Source: Streptomyces sp. Je 1-332 (GTDB lineage: Bacteria > Actinomycetota > Actinomycetes > Streptomycetales > Streptomycetaceae). From it: a stretch of 64,000 nucleotides of DNA. Shown in pieces: positions 26,150 to 35,065 of this stretch. The position numbers and the translations under genes were made by a program. The DNA lies in contig NZ_CP160402.1 of NCBI RefSeq assembly GCF_040730185.1, forward strand, positions 6,138,001 through 6,202,000. Direction: 5' to 3'. A model generated the notes under the pieces. That model was not told where the DNA came from. It searched no databases and saw only the letters and a list, made by a program, of their open reading frames with translations. Each line of letters opens with the position of its first letter. Position 1 is the stretch's first letter.

Positions 26150-26929
26150 TCACACGCGCCGCAGCACCGCCACCACCTTGCCGAGGATCGTCGCCTCGTC
26201 ACCGGGGATGGGCTGGTACGCGGAGTTGTGAGGTAGCAGCCACACGTGACCGTCCTCGCGCTTGAACCGCTTCACCGTGGCTTCGCCGTCGAGCATGGCC
26301 GCGACGATGTCGCCGTTCTCCGCGACCGGCTGGCGGCGCACCGTGACCCAGTCCCCGTCACAGATGGCGGCCTCGATCATCGAGTCGCCGACGACCTTGA
26401 GGACGAAGAGCTCACCGTCACCGACGAGCTGCCGGGGGAGCGGGAAGACGTCCTCCACCGACTCCTCGGCGAGGATCGGGCCACCGGCCGCGATCCGGCC
26501 GACCAGCGGGACGTACGAAGCGGCGGGCTTGCCTGCCGTGTCCGTGGGCTGGCTGCTCGGCTGGTCCGAGCCCCGCACCTCGTACGCACGCGGGCGGTGC
26601 GGGTCGCGGCGCAGGAAGCCCTTTCGCTCCAGGGCCATCAGCTGATGAGCGACCGACGAGGTGCTGGAGAGGCCTACCGCCTGCCCGATCTCCCGCATTG
26701 ACGGCGGGTACCCCCGTCGCTGCACCGAGTCCCTGATGACCTCGATGACGCGGCGCTGCCGGTCGGTGAGCCCCGAGCTGTCGGCGCGGATGCCCGGAGG
26801 TCGTCCTGGTAGGGAGCGTGTGGGCTTGGGGCCCTCCGGGTTCGTGGCGTCATTCATGGCATGCACCGGCTCGAGTCGGCTCTGGCGGTCCTGGGCAGTG
26901 ATGGTGGCGCTGTCTGCGGTGGTGGTCAC
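26150..26929 (-). CDS. lexA: LexA, SOS-response repressor
   Basis: A 259-residue repressor-protease. The N-terminal winged helix spans about residues 53-118 ([36 protein letters not shown]). The autocleavage Ala-Gly is in [10 protein letters not shown], the catalytic Ser in [11 protein letters not shown] and the Lys in [14 protein letters not shown] 26929 has GAGAGGGG 9 nt upstream. An internal ATG (26857) would remove 24 poorly conserved residues. A near-consensus SOS box lies 68 bp upstream, so it is autoregulated. Synteny with dinG, nrdR and nrdJ matches S. coelicolor lexA. Confidence 0.96.
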   Translation of the reverse strand: MTTTADSATITAQDRQSRLEPVHAMNDATNPEGPKPTRSLPGRPPGIRADSSGLTDRQRRVIEVIRDSVQRRGYPPSMREIGQAVGLSSTSSVAHQLMALERKGFLRRDPHRPRAYEVRGSDQPSSQPTDTAGKPAASYVPLVGRIAAGGPILAEESVEDVFPLPRQLVGDGELFVLKVVGDSMIEAAICDGDWVTVRRQPVAENGDIVAAMLDGEATVKRFKREDGHVWLLPHNSAYQPIPGDEATILGKVVAVLRRV

Positions 26930-26996
26930 GTCGGTCGGCCCCTCTCGAGATTGTCTCCCTAGTTAGCCAACGGTAGTTGCTTTCGAAAGGTTGCGC

Positions 26997-27010
26997 CAAA
27001 CACACGTTCG
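26997..27010. promoter_or_regulatory. SOS box (LexA operator)
   Basis: CAAACACACGTTCG matches the actinobacterial/Bacillus-type SOS box CGAAC-N4-GTTCG with one mismatch, 68 bp upstream of the lexA start codon. Confidence 0.82.
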
Positions 27011-27267
27011 AGTGAAAAATCGCAGAATGCCTGCCGCGATCATGCGTCTGGGTGTATGGCTAACGTTCGAGCCGACTGGCATTTCGGTTCATTACGGTAC
27101 GCTTCACCGCCAGGGTCGCGCCCCGCTCAGTGGGGCTCCCATACTGCCACCCGCAGCCCGGTCAACCCGGCACCGCCCCCTTCTTGTGTGGCGCGCGAGG
27201 TGGCCTCGTACCCTTCCCGGCGGACCGTGGCCGCGCGACACGCGATGGGGCCGGATTTACGACCAAA

Positions 27268-27315
27268 CCCCAGATCTAGTGGTTGGATTGCGACCGCGGC
27301 CCAGAAGTTGTGGTC
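27268..27315 (+). promoter_or_regulatory. tandem NrdR boxes
   Basis: CCCCAGATCTAGTGGT (27268-27283) and CCCAGAAGTTGTGGTC (27300-27315) share CCAGAnnTnGTGGT and are offset by 31 bp, i.e. three helical turns. That is the spacing known for paired NrdR boxes. They lie upstream of nrdR, consistent with autoregulation and control of nrdJ. Confidence 0.75.
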
Positions 27316-27423
27316 CCCGGTCTTTTCAGGCCCCGGGCATCGCCTATGCTTGGGGCTGCTTCGAGGGCCCCCTGGGCCTGTTGAGGCCTATGAGTCGTGT
27401 CGTGAAGGAGGGTTGGGAGTTCC

Positions 27424-27978
27424 ATGCACTGCCCCTTCTGCAGGCACCCCGACAGTCGCGTGGTCGACAGTCGCACCACCGATGACGGAACGTCGATCCG
27501 CAGGCGCCGTCAGTGCCCTGACTGCTCCCGTCGTTTCACGACCGTGGAGACGTGTTCGCTGATGGTGGTCAAGCGCAGTGGCGTGACCGAGCCCTTCAGT
27601 CGTACGAAGGTGATCAACGGCGTACGCAAGGCGTGCCAGGGGCGGCCGGTGACCGAGGACGCCCTCGCCCAGCTCGGCCAGCGGGTCGAGGAGGCCGTGC
27701 GGGCCACCGGAAGCGCCGAACTGACCACGCACGACGTCGGGCTGGCCATACTCGGTCCGCTGCAGGAGCTTGACCTCGTGGCCTACCTGCGCTTCGCGTC
27801 CGTGTACCGGGCTTTCGACTCGCTCGACGACTTCGAGGCTGCCGTCGGGGAACTGAGGGATCAGCGGGAAAAGCGGCTCGACGAAGAGCCGCAGGGTGCC
27901 GGCGGGGCGCCCGGCGCGAACGAATGCGGGCCCGGAGGGACTGTCGAGGTCCCGGTGCCCGCCACTGCCGCCGACTGA
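27424..27978 (+). CDS. nrdR: NrdR, ribonucleotide reductase repressor
   Basis: A 184-residue nucleotide-sensing repressor of ribonucleotide reductase genes. The N-terminal zinc ribbon uses the cysteines in MHCPFC and QCPDC. The ATP-cone domain follows ([38 protein letters not shown]). The last ~35 residues are a Gly/Pro-rich tail. It precedes nrdJ by 133 bp on the same strand, and two NrdR boxes lie upstream, so it probably represses its own operon when dATP is high. Confidence 0.97.
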   Translation: MHCPFCRHPDSRVVDSRTTDDGTSIRRRRQCPDCSRRFTTVETCSLMVVKRSGVTEPFSRTKVINGVRKACQGRPVTEDALAQLGQRVEEAVRATGSAELTTHDVGLAILGPLQELDLVAYLRFASVYRAFDSLDDFEAAVGELRDQREKRLDEEPQGAGGAPGANECGPGGTVEVPVPATAAD

Positions 27979-28111
27979 CCGGCTGAACGGCCGACGGCGG
28001 CACACACAGACCTGTTGCGGAGCCTTCGCGGCTTTCGCGGCACCGGACAACACCGTGTCACGGGAACATCGTGGCACTTCAGGGCGTTTTAGCCTGATAC
28101 AGGGAGGCGGC

Positions 28112-31015
28112 ATGACCGAGACGACGAGCGGCCCGGCACGAGGTTTCCGAGCCAAGGGATCCAAGGCCAGCAAGGGTCTGCGTATCGAGCGCATCCATAC
28201 GACGCCCGGCGTGCATCCGTACGACGAGGTGGTCTGGGAGCGCCGAGACGTCGTCATGACCAACTGGCGCGACGGCTCGGTCAACTTCGAGCAGCGTGGC
28301 GTCGAGTTCCCCGACTTCTGGTCGGTGAACGCGGTCAACATCGTCACCAGCAAGTACTTCCGCGGGGCCGTTGGCACCCCGCAGCGCGAGACCGGCCTCA
28401 AGCAGCTGATCGACCGCATCGTGAAGACCTACCGCAAGGCCGGCGAGGACTACAGCTACTTCGCCTCGCCCGCCGACGCCGAGATCTTCGAGCACGAGCT
28501 GGCGTACGCCCTCCTGCACCAGATCTTCAGCTTCAACTCGCCGGTCTGGTTCAACGTCGGCACGCCCCAGCCGCAGCAGGTCTCCGCCTGCTTCATCCTG
28601 GCCGTCGACGACTCCATGGACTCGATCCTCGACTGGTACAAGGAAGAGGGGATGATCTTCAAGGGCGGCTCCGGCGCCGGCCTGAACCTCTCCCGCATCC
28701 GCTCCTCCAAGGAACTGCTGTCCTCCGGTGGCAACGCCTCGGGACCGGTCTCCTTCATGCGCGGCGCCGACGCGTCCGCAGGAACGATCAAGTCGGGTGG
28801 CGCCACGCGCCGCGCCGCCAAGATGGTCATCCTCGACGTCGACCACCCCGACATCGAGGGCTTCATCGAGACCAAGGTGAAGGAAGAGGAGAAGATCCGC
28901 GCCCTGCGTGACGCGGGCTTCGACATGGACCTGGGCGGCGACGACATCACGTCCGTCCAGTACCAGAACGCCAACAACTCGGTCCGTGTGAACGACACGT
29001 TCATGAAGGCGGTCGAGGAGGGCGGCAAGTTCGGCCTGACGTCCCGCATGACGGGCGACGTCATCGAGGAGGTCGACGCCAAGTCGCTCTTCCGCAAGAT
29101 GGCCGAGGCCGCCTGGGCCTGCGCCGACCCCGGCATCCAGTACGACGACACCATCAACGCCTGGCACACCTGCCCGGAGTCCGGCCGGATCAACGGCTCG
29201 AACCCGTGCAGCGAGTACATGCACCTGGACAACACGTCCTGCAACCTCGCCTCGCTGAACCTGATGAAGTTCCTCAAGGACGACGGCCTGGGCAACCAGT
29301 CCTTCGACGCCGAGCGCTTCGCCAAGGTCGTCGAGCTGGTCATCACCGCGATGGACATCTCGATCTGCTTCGCGGACTTCCCGACCCAGAAGATCGGCGA
29401 GAACACCCGCGCCTTCCGCCAGCTGGGCATCGGCTACGCCAACCTCGGCGCCCTGCTGATGGCGACCGGCCACGCGTACGACTCCGACGGCGGCCGCTCG
29501 CTGGCCGGCGCCATCACCTCGCTGATGACGGGTAGGTCGTACAAGCGTTCCGCCGAGCTCGCCGCGGTCGTCGGCCCCTACGACGGCTATGCCAAGAACG
29601 CGACGCCGCACAAGCGCGTCATGAAGCAGCACGCCGACGCCAACGCCACGGCACCGCGCGTGGACGACCTGGACACGCCGATCTGGGCCGCCGCCACGGA
29701 GGCCTGGCAGGACGTGATCCGCCTCGGCGAGAAGAACGGTTTCCGTAACTCCCAGGCGTCGGTCATCGCCCCGACCGGCACCATCGGTCTCGCGATGTCC
29801 TGCGACACGACCGGTCTCGAGCCCGACCTCGCCCTGGTCAAGTTCAAGAAGCTCGTCGGCGGCGGCTCGATGCAGATCGTCAACGGCACCGTGCCGCAGG
29901 CCCTGCGTCGCCTGGGCTACCAGGAGGAGCAGATCGAGGCGATCGTCGCCCACATCGCCGACCACGGCAATGTGATCGACGCCCCCGGCCTGAAGACCGA
30001 GCACTACGAGGTCTTCGACTGCGCCATGGGTGAGCGTTCCATCTCCGCGATGGGTCATGTCCGCATGATGGCGGCCATCCAGCCGTGGATCTCCGGCGCG
30101 CTCTCCAAGACGGTCAACCTGCCGGAGACGGCCACCGTCGAGGACGTCGAAGAGGTCTACTACGAGGCCTGGAAGCTGGGCGTCAAGGCGCTCGCCATCT
30201 ACCGCGACAACTGCAAGGTCGGCCAGCCCCTCTCCGCCAAGAAGAAGGAGCAGGAGAAGGCCGAGGTCACCGAGAAGGCCGAGGACACGATCCGTGCCGC
30301 GGTCGAGAAGGTGGTCGAGTACCGCCCCGTCCGCAAGCGCCTCCCCAAGGGCCGCCCGGGGATCACCACCTCCTTCACCGTGGGTGGCGCCGAGGGCTAC
30401 ATGACCGCCAACTCCTACCCGGACGACGGTCTCGGTGAGGTCTTCCTGAAGATGTCCAAGCAGGGTTCGACCCTCGCGGGCATGATGGACGCCTTCTCGA
30501 TCGCCGTCTCCGTGGGCCTGCAGTACGGGGTTCCGCTGGAGACGTACGTCTCGAAGTTCACGAACATGCGCTTCGAGCCGGCCGGTATGACGGACGACCC
30601 GGACGTGCGGATGGCGCAGTCGATCGTCGACTACATCTTCCGCCGCCTGGCGCTGGACTTCCTGCCCTTCGAGACCCGCTCCGCGCTCGGCATCCACTCG
30701 GCCGAGGAGCGTCAGCGTCACCTGGAGACCGGTTCGTACGAGCCGTCCATGGAGGAGTCGGACGTCGACGTCGAGGGCCTGGCGCAGTCCGCTCCGCGGC
30801 AGCCCGAGGTCCTGAAGGCGGTCGCCACGCCGAAGGCCGAGGCCGAGGCCGAGAAGCCCGCTCCGCAGCAGGCGCACACCAGCGCCGAGCTCGTCGAGAT
30901 GCAGCTGGGCATCCAGGCCGACGCACCGCTGTGCTTCTCCTGCGGGACGAAGATGCAGCGGGCCGGCTCCTGCTACATCTGCGAGGGCTGCGGCTCGACC
31001 AGCGGTTGCAGCTGA
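28112..31015 (+). CDS. nrdJ: adenosylcobalamin-dependent class II ribonucleotide reductase
   Basis: Oxygen-independent ribonucleotide reductase that uses coenzyme B12 to generate the thiyl radical; 967 residues, as in other Streptomyces. Motifs: the first redox Cys in QVSACFILAV, the active-site loop NGSNPCSEYMHLDNTSCNLA (thiyl Cys and Glu), RNSQASVIAPTGTIGLAMSC, and the C-terminal zinc ribbon/redox tail CFSCGTKMQRAGSCYICEGC followed by CS at the end. ATG 28112 has AGGGAGG upstream. A Lys/Glu-rich linker at about residues 710-740 precedes the last third. Followed by a long perfect hairpin. Confidence 0.97.
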   Translation: MTETTSGPARGFRAKGSKASKGLRIERIHTTPGVHPYDEVVWERRDVVMTNWRDGSVNFEQRGVEFPDFWSVNAVNIVTSKYFRGAVGTPQRETGLKQLIDRIVKTYRKAGEDYSYFASPADAEIFEHELAYALLHQIFSFNSPVWFNVGTPQPQQVSACFILAVDDSMDSILDWYKEEGMIFKGGSGAGLNLSRIRSSKELLSSGGNASGPVSFMRGADASAGTIKSGGATRRAAKMVILDVDHPDIEGFIETKVKEEEKIRALRDAGFDMDLGGDDITSVQYQNANNSVRVNDTFMKAVEEGGKFGLTSRMTGDVIEEVDAKSLFRKMAEAAWACADPGIQYDDTINAWHTCPESGRINGSNPCSEYMHLDNTSCNLASLNLMKFLKDDGLGNQSFDAERFAKVVELVITAMDISICFADFPTQKIGENTRAFRQLGIGYANLGALLMATGHAYDSDGGRSLAGAITSLMTGRSYKRSAELAAVVGPYDGYAKNATPHKRVMKQHADANATAPRVDDLDTPIWAAATEAWQDVIRLGEKNGFRNSQASVIAPTGTIGLAMSCDTTGLEPDLALVKFKKLVGGGSMQIVNGTVPQALRRLGYQEEQIEAIVAHIADHGNVIDAPGLKTEHYEVFDCAMGERSISAMGHVRMMAAIQPWISGALSKTVNLPETATVEDVEEVYYEAWKLGVKALAIYRDNCKVGQPLSAKKKEQEKAEVTEKAEDTIRAAVEKVVEYRPVRKRLPKGRPGITTSFTVGGAEGYMTANSYPDDGLGEVFLKMSKQGSTLAGMMDAFSIAVSVGLQYGVPLETYVSKFTNMRFEPAGMTDDPDVRMAQSIVDYIFRRLALDFLPFETRSALGIHSAEERQRHLETGSYEPSMEESDVDVEGLAQSAPRQPEVLKAVATPKAEAEAEKPAPQQAHTSAELVEMQLGIQADAPLCFSCGTKMQRAGSCYICEGCGSTSGCS

Positions 31016-31030
31016 CCAGCTGACCTAGCC

Positions 31031-31076
31031 CGGTGAGGGGTTGGCGGAGCCGAAGGGCTCCGCCAACCCCTCACCG
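31031..31076. terminator. 21-bp perfect hairpin, bidirectional terminator
   Basis: The arms 31031-31051 and 31056-31076 are perfectly complementary with a GAAG loop, between convergent nrdJ and the TerD gene. Confidence 0.95.
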
Positions 31077-31081
31077 CGTTC

Positions 31082-31609
31082 TCAGAGCGCGGCGCCCATC
31101 AGCGCCGCGAAGGACGTCGGGTCGGCGTCAAAGCCGCGGATGACCTCGCGGAAGGCCCAGGCGCCCGACTCGTCCCGGGTGAACTCGGCGACGGTGGCCG
31201 CCGTGTACCCGGAGACTCCGGAGAGGTCGCTCACGGCGAGGTCCGTGTATCCATGGCGGATGCGTACGGAAGTGTTCGGGATGTCGCCGAACACCTTGCG
31301 CTCCTCCTGAGGCTGTATGGCCACACCGACCACCACGCGCGCGTACGTCGCCGCGAGCCGGTCGAGCTCCAGGGTCATGACCTCGTCGAAGCCGAAGCCC
31401 TGACCTGTCTGGCTGTCCCTGTTGAGAGTGATCGTCCCGTCGGGGGCACGGCTGTCGAAGTGCACCAGGTACACGGGGCTGTCGTACGGAGCGTCCGCCG
31501 TGTAGGTCGCCGCGATGATGTCGAGGTCGTGCGACGGTGAGCCGAGAGGGCTCGGATCCCACTTGAGACCCACCTCGACCTTCTCGATTCCCTTCCTGAC
31601 ACTGCTCAC
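31082..31609 (-). CDS. TerD-family protein
   Basis: A 175-residue member of the TerD/calcium-binding stress family. It shows VGLKWDPSPLGSPSHDLDIIAA at the N-terminus, the DSPVYLVHFDSRAPDGTI and GFGFDEVMTLELDRL segments with the family's acidic Ca-binding loops, and VFGDIPNTSVRI. GTG 31609 has a GGGGGA purine run about 6 nt upstream. TerD proteins in Streptomyces are multi-copy and linked to differentiation and stress. Its role here is not evident from context. Confidence 0.9.
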   Translation of the reverse strand: MSSVRKGIEKVEVGLKWDPSPLGSPSHDLDIIAATYTADAPYDSPVYLVHFDSRAPDGTITLNRDSQTGQGFGFDEVMTLELDRLAATYARVVVGVAIQPQEERKVFGDIPNTSVRIRHGYTDLAVSDLSGVSGYTAATVAEFTRDESGAWAFREVIRGFDADPTSFAALMGAAL

Positions 31610-31706
31610 CAGAGATCCCCCTCCTCGTAGTCCCCGCTGACGCCGGTGCTCTAGGCATGTCCAACAAACACGCTACGACGCATGACTGACATCACTGAAG
31701 TTCGCC

Positions 31707-31750
31707 GTTCGGAAAGGCCGTTGGCGGCGTTCGGAAAGGCTGTTGGCGGG
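31707..31750 (+). repeat. 22-bp tandem direct repeat upstream of nat
   Basis: Two adjacent 22-bp units (31707-31728 and 31729-31750) begin GTTCGGAAAGGC and differ at two positions. They end 29 bp before the arylamine N-acetyltransferase start, so an operator role is possible. Confidence 0.7.
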
Positions 31751-31779
31751 CGGGCGCAGTCCTGTGGATCATTAGAGGC

Positions 31780-32613
31780 ATGGCATGGAACGGGGAAGAA
31801 CTGGACATCGAGGCCTACTTGGCCCGGATCGGTCACGAGGATGAAGCGAAGCCCGATTTCGACACTCTCCGTGCGCTTCACAGGGCGCATGTGGCGTCGA
31901 TCCCCTTCGAGAACCTGGAGATGATGATCGGGCGGCCCGTGCCGCTGGATCTGGGGGCGTTGCAGGACAAGCTGGTGCGGCGGCGCAGAGGCGGCTACTG
32001 CTACGAGCAGAACCTCCTGTTCGCCGCCGCCCTGGACCGGATCGGCTTCGCCGTCACGGGACTCGGGGCGCGGGTCAGGGCCGGCGCGTCGTCGCGTCGC
32101 GCGGTGACGCACATGCTCCTGAACGTCGAGGCGGACGGTCGGCAGTGGCACTGCGATGTCGGTTTCGGCGCGGAAGGGCTGCTCGAACCGATCCTCCTTG
32201 CGGACGAGGGCGACGTAGAGCAAGACGTGCGACAAGGAGAGTGGCGGTTCGGGATCGTCCAGGAAGCAAACGGTGCGCGGGTGTTGCGGACCGAGCACGC
32301 GGATGGCTGGTTCGATCTCTACGAATACACGCTGGAAGAACGCCTGCCCGTCGACTACGTAGTGATGAACCACTACACATCGACCCACCCCTTGTCGTCG
32401 TTCGCCCGCCGTCCCGTGATCCAGAGGGCCGCTCCGGGGGTGCGACGCACATTGGTCGGTGAACATTTGACGGTGACGCGCCCCGACGGCACATCGGACG
32501 AACGTGACCTAACCGCCCGGGAGTTGGGGGATGTTCTCGACTGTCAGTTCGGTATTGGACTGAGCGCCGACGATCTCGCCGAGCTGATCCGGGCGCACTA
32601 CGCCGGAGCGTGA
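31780..32613 (+). CDS. arylamine N-acetyltransferase
   Basis: A 277-residue acetyl-CoA:arylamine N-acetyltransferase. The Cys-His-Asp triad is visible: RRGGYCYEQN (Cys), AVTHMLLNV (His) and WHCDVGFGAEG (Asp). The N-terminus (LRALHRAHVASIPFENLEMM) is the family signature. In actinobacteria such enzymes detoxify aromatic amines or form amides in ansamycin-type clusters. No such cluster is adjacent, so a general detoxification role is more likely. Confidence 0.93.
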   Translation: MAWNGEELDIEAYLARIGHEDEAKPDFDTLRALHRAHVASIPFENLEMMIGRPVPLDLGALQDKLVRRRRGGYCYEQNLLFAAALDRIGFAVTGLGARVRAGASSRRAVTHMLLNVEADGRQWHCDVGFGAEGLLEPILLADEGDVEQDVRQGEWRFGIVQEANGARVLRTEHADGWFDLYEYTLEERLPVDYVVMNHYTSTHPLSSFARRPVIQRAAPGVRRTLVGEHLTVTRPDGTSDERDLTARELGDVLDCQFGIGLSADDLAELIRAHYAGA

Positions 32614-32634
32614 CCCGGGCCAGGCTCCGCGCCG

Positions 32635-32640
32635 TACGAT
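32635..32640 (+). promoter_or_regulatory. -10 hexamer, leaderless-type (DUF4937 gene)
   Basis: TACGAT ends 6 nt before the GTG at 32647, with no Shine-Dalgarno sequence. Confidence 0.5.
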
Positions 32641-32646
32641 GGCGCG

Positions 32647-33252
32647 GTGCTGGTCAAGTGGATTCGCTGCACCGTGGTGGACCGACGGGGGTTCGAGCGG
32701 GGACAGCGGAAGTGGGCGGGGCTTCTGGGGGAGCCGGGGTTCCGGGGACAGGGCGGGGGGTGGAGCCGGGAGCGGCCGGGCGTGGCGCACGTCTTCGGCT
32801 TCTGGGAGAGCAGGGCCTTCTACGACTCCTTCATGGCGCGCTCCCACGACCGGCTAGCCGCGACGCAGTCAGGCACCTTCAAGAACATCCAGATCAAGCT
32901 CTTCGACCACCGCTTCGACGTGAAGACGGGCTTCGAGCCGCGCTTCGCGGACGCCGACGTGGTGCGGGTGGCGCACTGCCGGGTGCGTGAGGCGCGGGTG
33001 GAGCACTTCGCGCTCATGCAGGAGAAGGTCTGGAACCCGGCGATGGCTGGTTCTCCGGGGATGGTGCGTGGACTCTTCGGCGAGGCACCGGGGCACGAGT
33101 TCCTCATCCTCTCGATGTGGCTGTCGGCCGCCGAGCACGGCAAGTACCGCAGGGAACGGGTGGAGCGCCTGTCGCTGCGCGCCCAGACGGAGGCCGACGT
33201 GGCGGCACTGGCCGGTGACATCGTCGAACTGGAGCCGTCCTGGACGGTGTGA
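32647..33252 (+). CDS. YdbC/DUF4937-type conserved protein
   Basis: A 201-residue protein starting MLVKWIRCTVVDRRGFERGQ, the typical start of DUF4937/YdbC-like proteins (dimeric alpha-beta barrel/monooxygenase-like folds). Two similar halves are visible: the first has WSRERPGVAHVFGFWES and the second MVRGLFGEAPGHEFLILSMW. Function is unknown; a small-molecule-binding or monooxygenase-like role is possible. GTG 32647 is 33 bp after the previous stop. Confidence 0.7.
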   Translation: MLVKWIRCTVVDRRGFERGQRKWAGLLGEPGFRGQGGGWSRERPGVAHVFGFWESRAFYDSFMARSHDRLAATQSGTFKNIQIKLFDHRFDVKTGFEPRFADADVVRVAHCRVREARVEHFALMQEKVWNPAMAGSPGMVRGLFGEAPGHEFLILSMWLSAAEHGKYRRERVERLSLRAQTEADVAALAGDIVELEPSWTV

Positions 33253-33375
33253 CGGCGCGGTCGGCCGTGGGGCGCGAGCCGCTGCTTTCGGACGTGCGGG
33301 GCGTGTGGCAGCGGCCACATACGCCGGATGGGGCCCGGACGGCCGACCGGTTGAGCCGCCCGGGAGGGCCCGATC

Positions 33376-33381
33376 TAGGGT
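33376..33381 (+). promoter_or_regulatory. -10 hexamer, leaderless-type (phosphatase gene)
   Basis: TAGGGT ends 6 nt before the ATG at 33388; TTGAGC at 33351-33356 could be the -35 (19-nt spacer). Confidence 0.55.
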
Positions 33382-33387
33382 TTCCGT

Positions 33388-34047
33388 ATGGCACGTCCGC
33401 AGCGCATCTTCCTTGTCCGGCACGGCGAGTCGGCCGGAAACGCCGACGACACCGTGTACGAACGCGAACCCGACCACGCGCTGGCGCTCACCGAGAAGGG
33501 GTGGCGGCAGGCCGATGAGACGGGCGAGCAGCTACGGGAGGCCATCGGTCAGGAGCGGGTGAGCGTGTACGTCTCGCCCTACCGCCGCACCCACGAGACC
33601 TTCAGGGCCCTGCGGCTCGATCCCGAGCTGGTGCGCATCCGTGAGGAACCGCGGCTGCGGGAGCAGGACTGGGGGAACTGGCAGGACAGGGACGACGTCA
33701 GGCTGCAGAAGGCGTACCGCGACGCGTACGGGCACTTCTTCTACCGCTTCGCCCAGGGCGAGTCGGGGGCCGACGTGTACGACAGGGTGGGCGCGTTCCT
33801 GGAGAGCCTCTACCGGAGCTTCGAGGCACCGGACCATCCGCCGAACGTTCTGCTCGTCACCCATGGCCTGACCATGCGGCTGTTCTGCATGCGCTGGTTC
33901 CACTGGTCGGTGGCGGAGTTCGAGTCGCTCTCGAACCCCGGCAACGGGGAGATGCGGACGCTGGTGCTGGGCGACGACGGCAAGTACACCCTGGACCGGC
34001 CATTCGAACGCTGGCGCGAACCCGAACCGTACGGTGTCACCGGTTAG
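33388..34047 (+). CDS. histidine phosphatase superfamily protein
   Basis: A 219-residue phosphoglycerate-mutase-like phosphatase. The phospho-accepting RHG triad is in IFLVRHGESAGN, with SPYRRTHETFRAL and the second catalytic His in VLLVTHGLTMRLF. The substrate cannot be told. Its last codons (Glu-Pro-Tyr-Gly-Val-Thr-Gly) lie in the first copy of a repeat that continues downstream into the next gene's promoter. Confidence 0.92.
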   Translation: MARPQRIFLVRHGESAGNADDTVYEREPDHALALTEKGWRQADETGEQLREAIGQERVSVYVSPYRRTHETFRALRLDPELVRIREEPRLREQDWGNWQDRDDVRLQKAYRDAYGHFFYRFAQGESGADVYDRVGAFLESLYRSFEAPDHPPNVLLVTHGLTMRLFCMRWFHWSVAEFESLSNPGNGEMRTLVLGDDGKYTLDRPFERWREPEPYGVTG

Positions 34048-34144
34048 CCCGAGACGTACGGCGTCACTGGATGGCCGAGCCGTACGGCGCCATTGGATAG
34101 CGGGGCCGTACGGCGTCACCGGATAGACCGGCGTCACCGGATAG
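34027..34144 (+). repeat. five-copy degenerate tandem repeat spanning a gene end and the next promoter
   Basis: A 21-bp core of the type CCGTACGGCGTCACCGGATAG occurs at 34027-34047, 34054-34074, 34080-34100, 34106-34126 and, truncated, 34127-34144 (period 26-27 bp). Copy 1 encodes the last residues and stop of the phosphatase; the final TAG begins the -10 hexamer TAGAGT of the next gene. Confidence 0.9.
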
Positions 34145-34147
34145 AGT
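34142..34147 (+). promoter_or_regulatory. -10 hexamer, leaderless-type (ADP-ribosylglycohydrolase gene)
   Basis: TAGAGT ends 9 nt before the ATG at 34157 and is formed by the end of the tandem repeat. Confidence 0.5.
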
Positions 34148-34156
34148 GGCAGAGCG

Positions 34157-35065
34157 ATGACCGCTGACTCCTCTCCCGACCGGCGCCTGGCCCGCGCTCT
34201 GGCCAGCCTGCGTGGGCTGGCGGTGGGGGACGCGCTGGGCTCTCAGTTCTTCGTGCCCGCGAACTACCCGCTGCTGAAGCGGCGGGAAGCGCCCCCAGGG
34301 CCCTGGCAGTGGACCGACGACACGGAGATGGCGTGCTCCGTTCTCGCGGTCCTGGTCCGGCACGACCGGATCGACCAGGACGCGCTCGCCCTCTCCTTCG
34401 CCGAGCACCACGACTTCGACCGCGGCTACGGCCCCGCCGTGAACCGCCTGCTCAGGCAGGTCCGGGAGGGCGGGGACTGGCGGGAGCTGGCCTCCGCGCT
34501 GTTCAAGGGCCAGGGCTCCTGGGGCAACGGGGCGGCCATGCGGATCGCCCCGCTCGGCGCCTGGTACGCGGACGACCCGGAGCAGGCGACGCACCAGGCG
34601 GAGATCTCCGCGTACCCCACGCATCAGCACCGTGAGGCGGTCGTGGGGGCCATGGCGGTGGCTGCCGCCGCGGCACTGGCCGCGGACCCCGCGGGGCCGC
34701 CCGCACCGAAGACACTGCTCGACGGCGTCATCGACCTCGTGCCCCGCAGCGCCGTGGGGGCGGGACTCCGTCGCGCCCGCGACATGCTCGACTACGGAGA
34801 CGCGGCGACCGTCGCCGCGGTCCTCGGGTGTGGCCGCCGGACGACGGCGCACGACACGGTTCCCTTCGCGCTGTGGTCGGCGGCCCGTGGCCTCGGAGCC
34901 TATGAGCAGGCCATCTGGTCCACTGCCCAGGTGGGCGGCGACATGGACACGACCTGTGCGATCGCGGGCGGAGTGGTGGCTTCCGGTGAGGGCGGGTCGC
35001 CTCCCGGGGAGTGGCTGGAGCGGACCGAGGTGTTGCCCGGCTGGGTGCCGGTCGCGGCGGACTGA
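34157..35065 (+). CDS. ADP-ribosylglycohydrolase-family protein
   Basis: A 302-residue DraG/ARH-like hydrolase, which removes ADP-ribose from arginine or other acceptors using two Mg ions. Metal ligands are in LRGLAVGDALGSQF, WTDDTEMACSVL (TDDTxM) and VGGDMDTTCAIAGGVV (DxDT). Helical throughout, as expected. The acceptor is unknown. It may reverse protein or nucleic-acid ADP-ribosylation; no ADP-ribosyltransferase gene is adjacent. Confidence 0.92.
   Translation: MTADSSPDRRLARALASLRGLAVGDALGSQFFVPANYPLLKRREAPPGPWQWTDDTEMACSVLAVLVRHDRIDQDALALSFAEHHDFDRGYGPAVNRLLRQVREGGDWRELASALFKGQGSWGNGAAMRIAPLGAWYADDPEQATHQAEISAYPTHQHREAVVGAMAVAAAAALAADPAGPPAPKTLLDGVIDLVPRSAVGAGLRRARDMLDYGDAATVAAVLGCGRRTTAHDTVPFALWSAARGLGAYEQAIWSTAQVGGDMDTTCAIAGGVVASGEGGSPPGEWLERTEVLPGWVPVAAD

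Larger units (their letters stand above)
26930..27423. other. divergent lexA / nrdR control region
   Basis: 494 bp without a gene. It contains the SOS box near lexA and the two NrdR boxes plus a TATGCT -10-like hexamer (27345-27350) on the nrdR side. No B12 riboswitch fold was recognised here. The rest shows nothing I can name. Confidence 0.6.

Noticed and set aside
28079..30877. Long open frame (932 codons) antisense to nrdJ
   Set aside because: Mirror of a GC-rich coding gene; no start signal, no recognisable domain, and nrdJ is certain.
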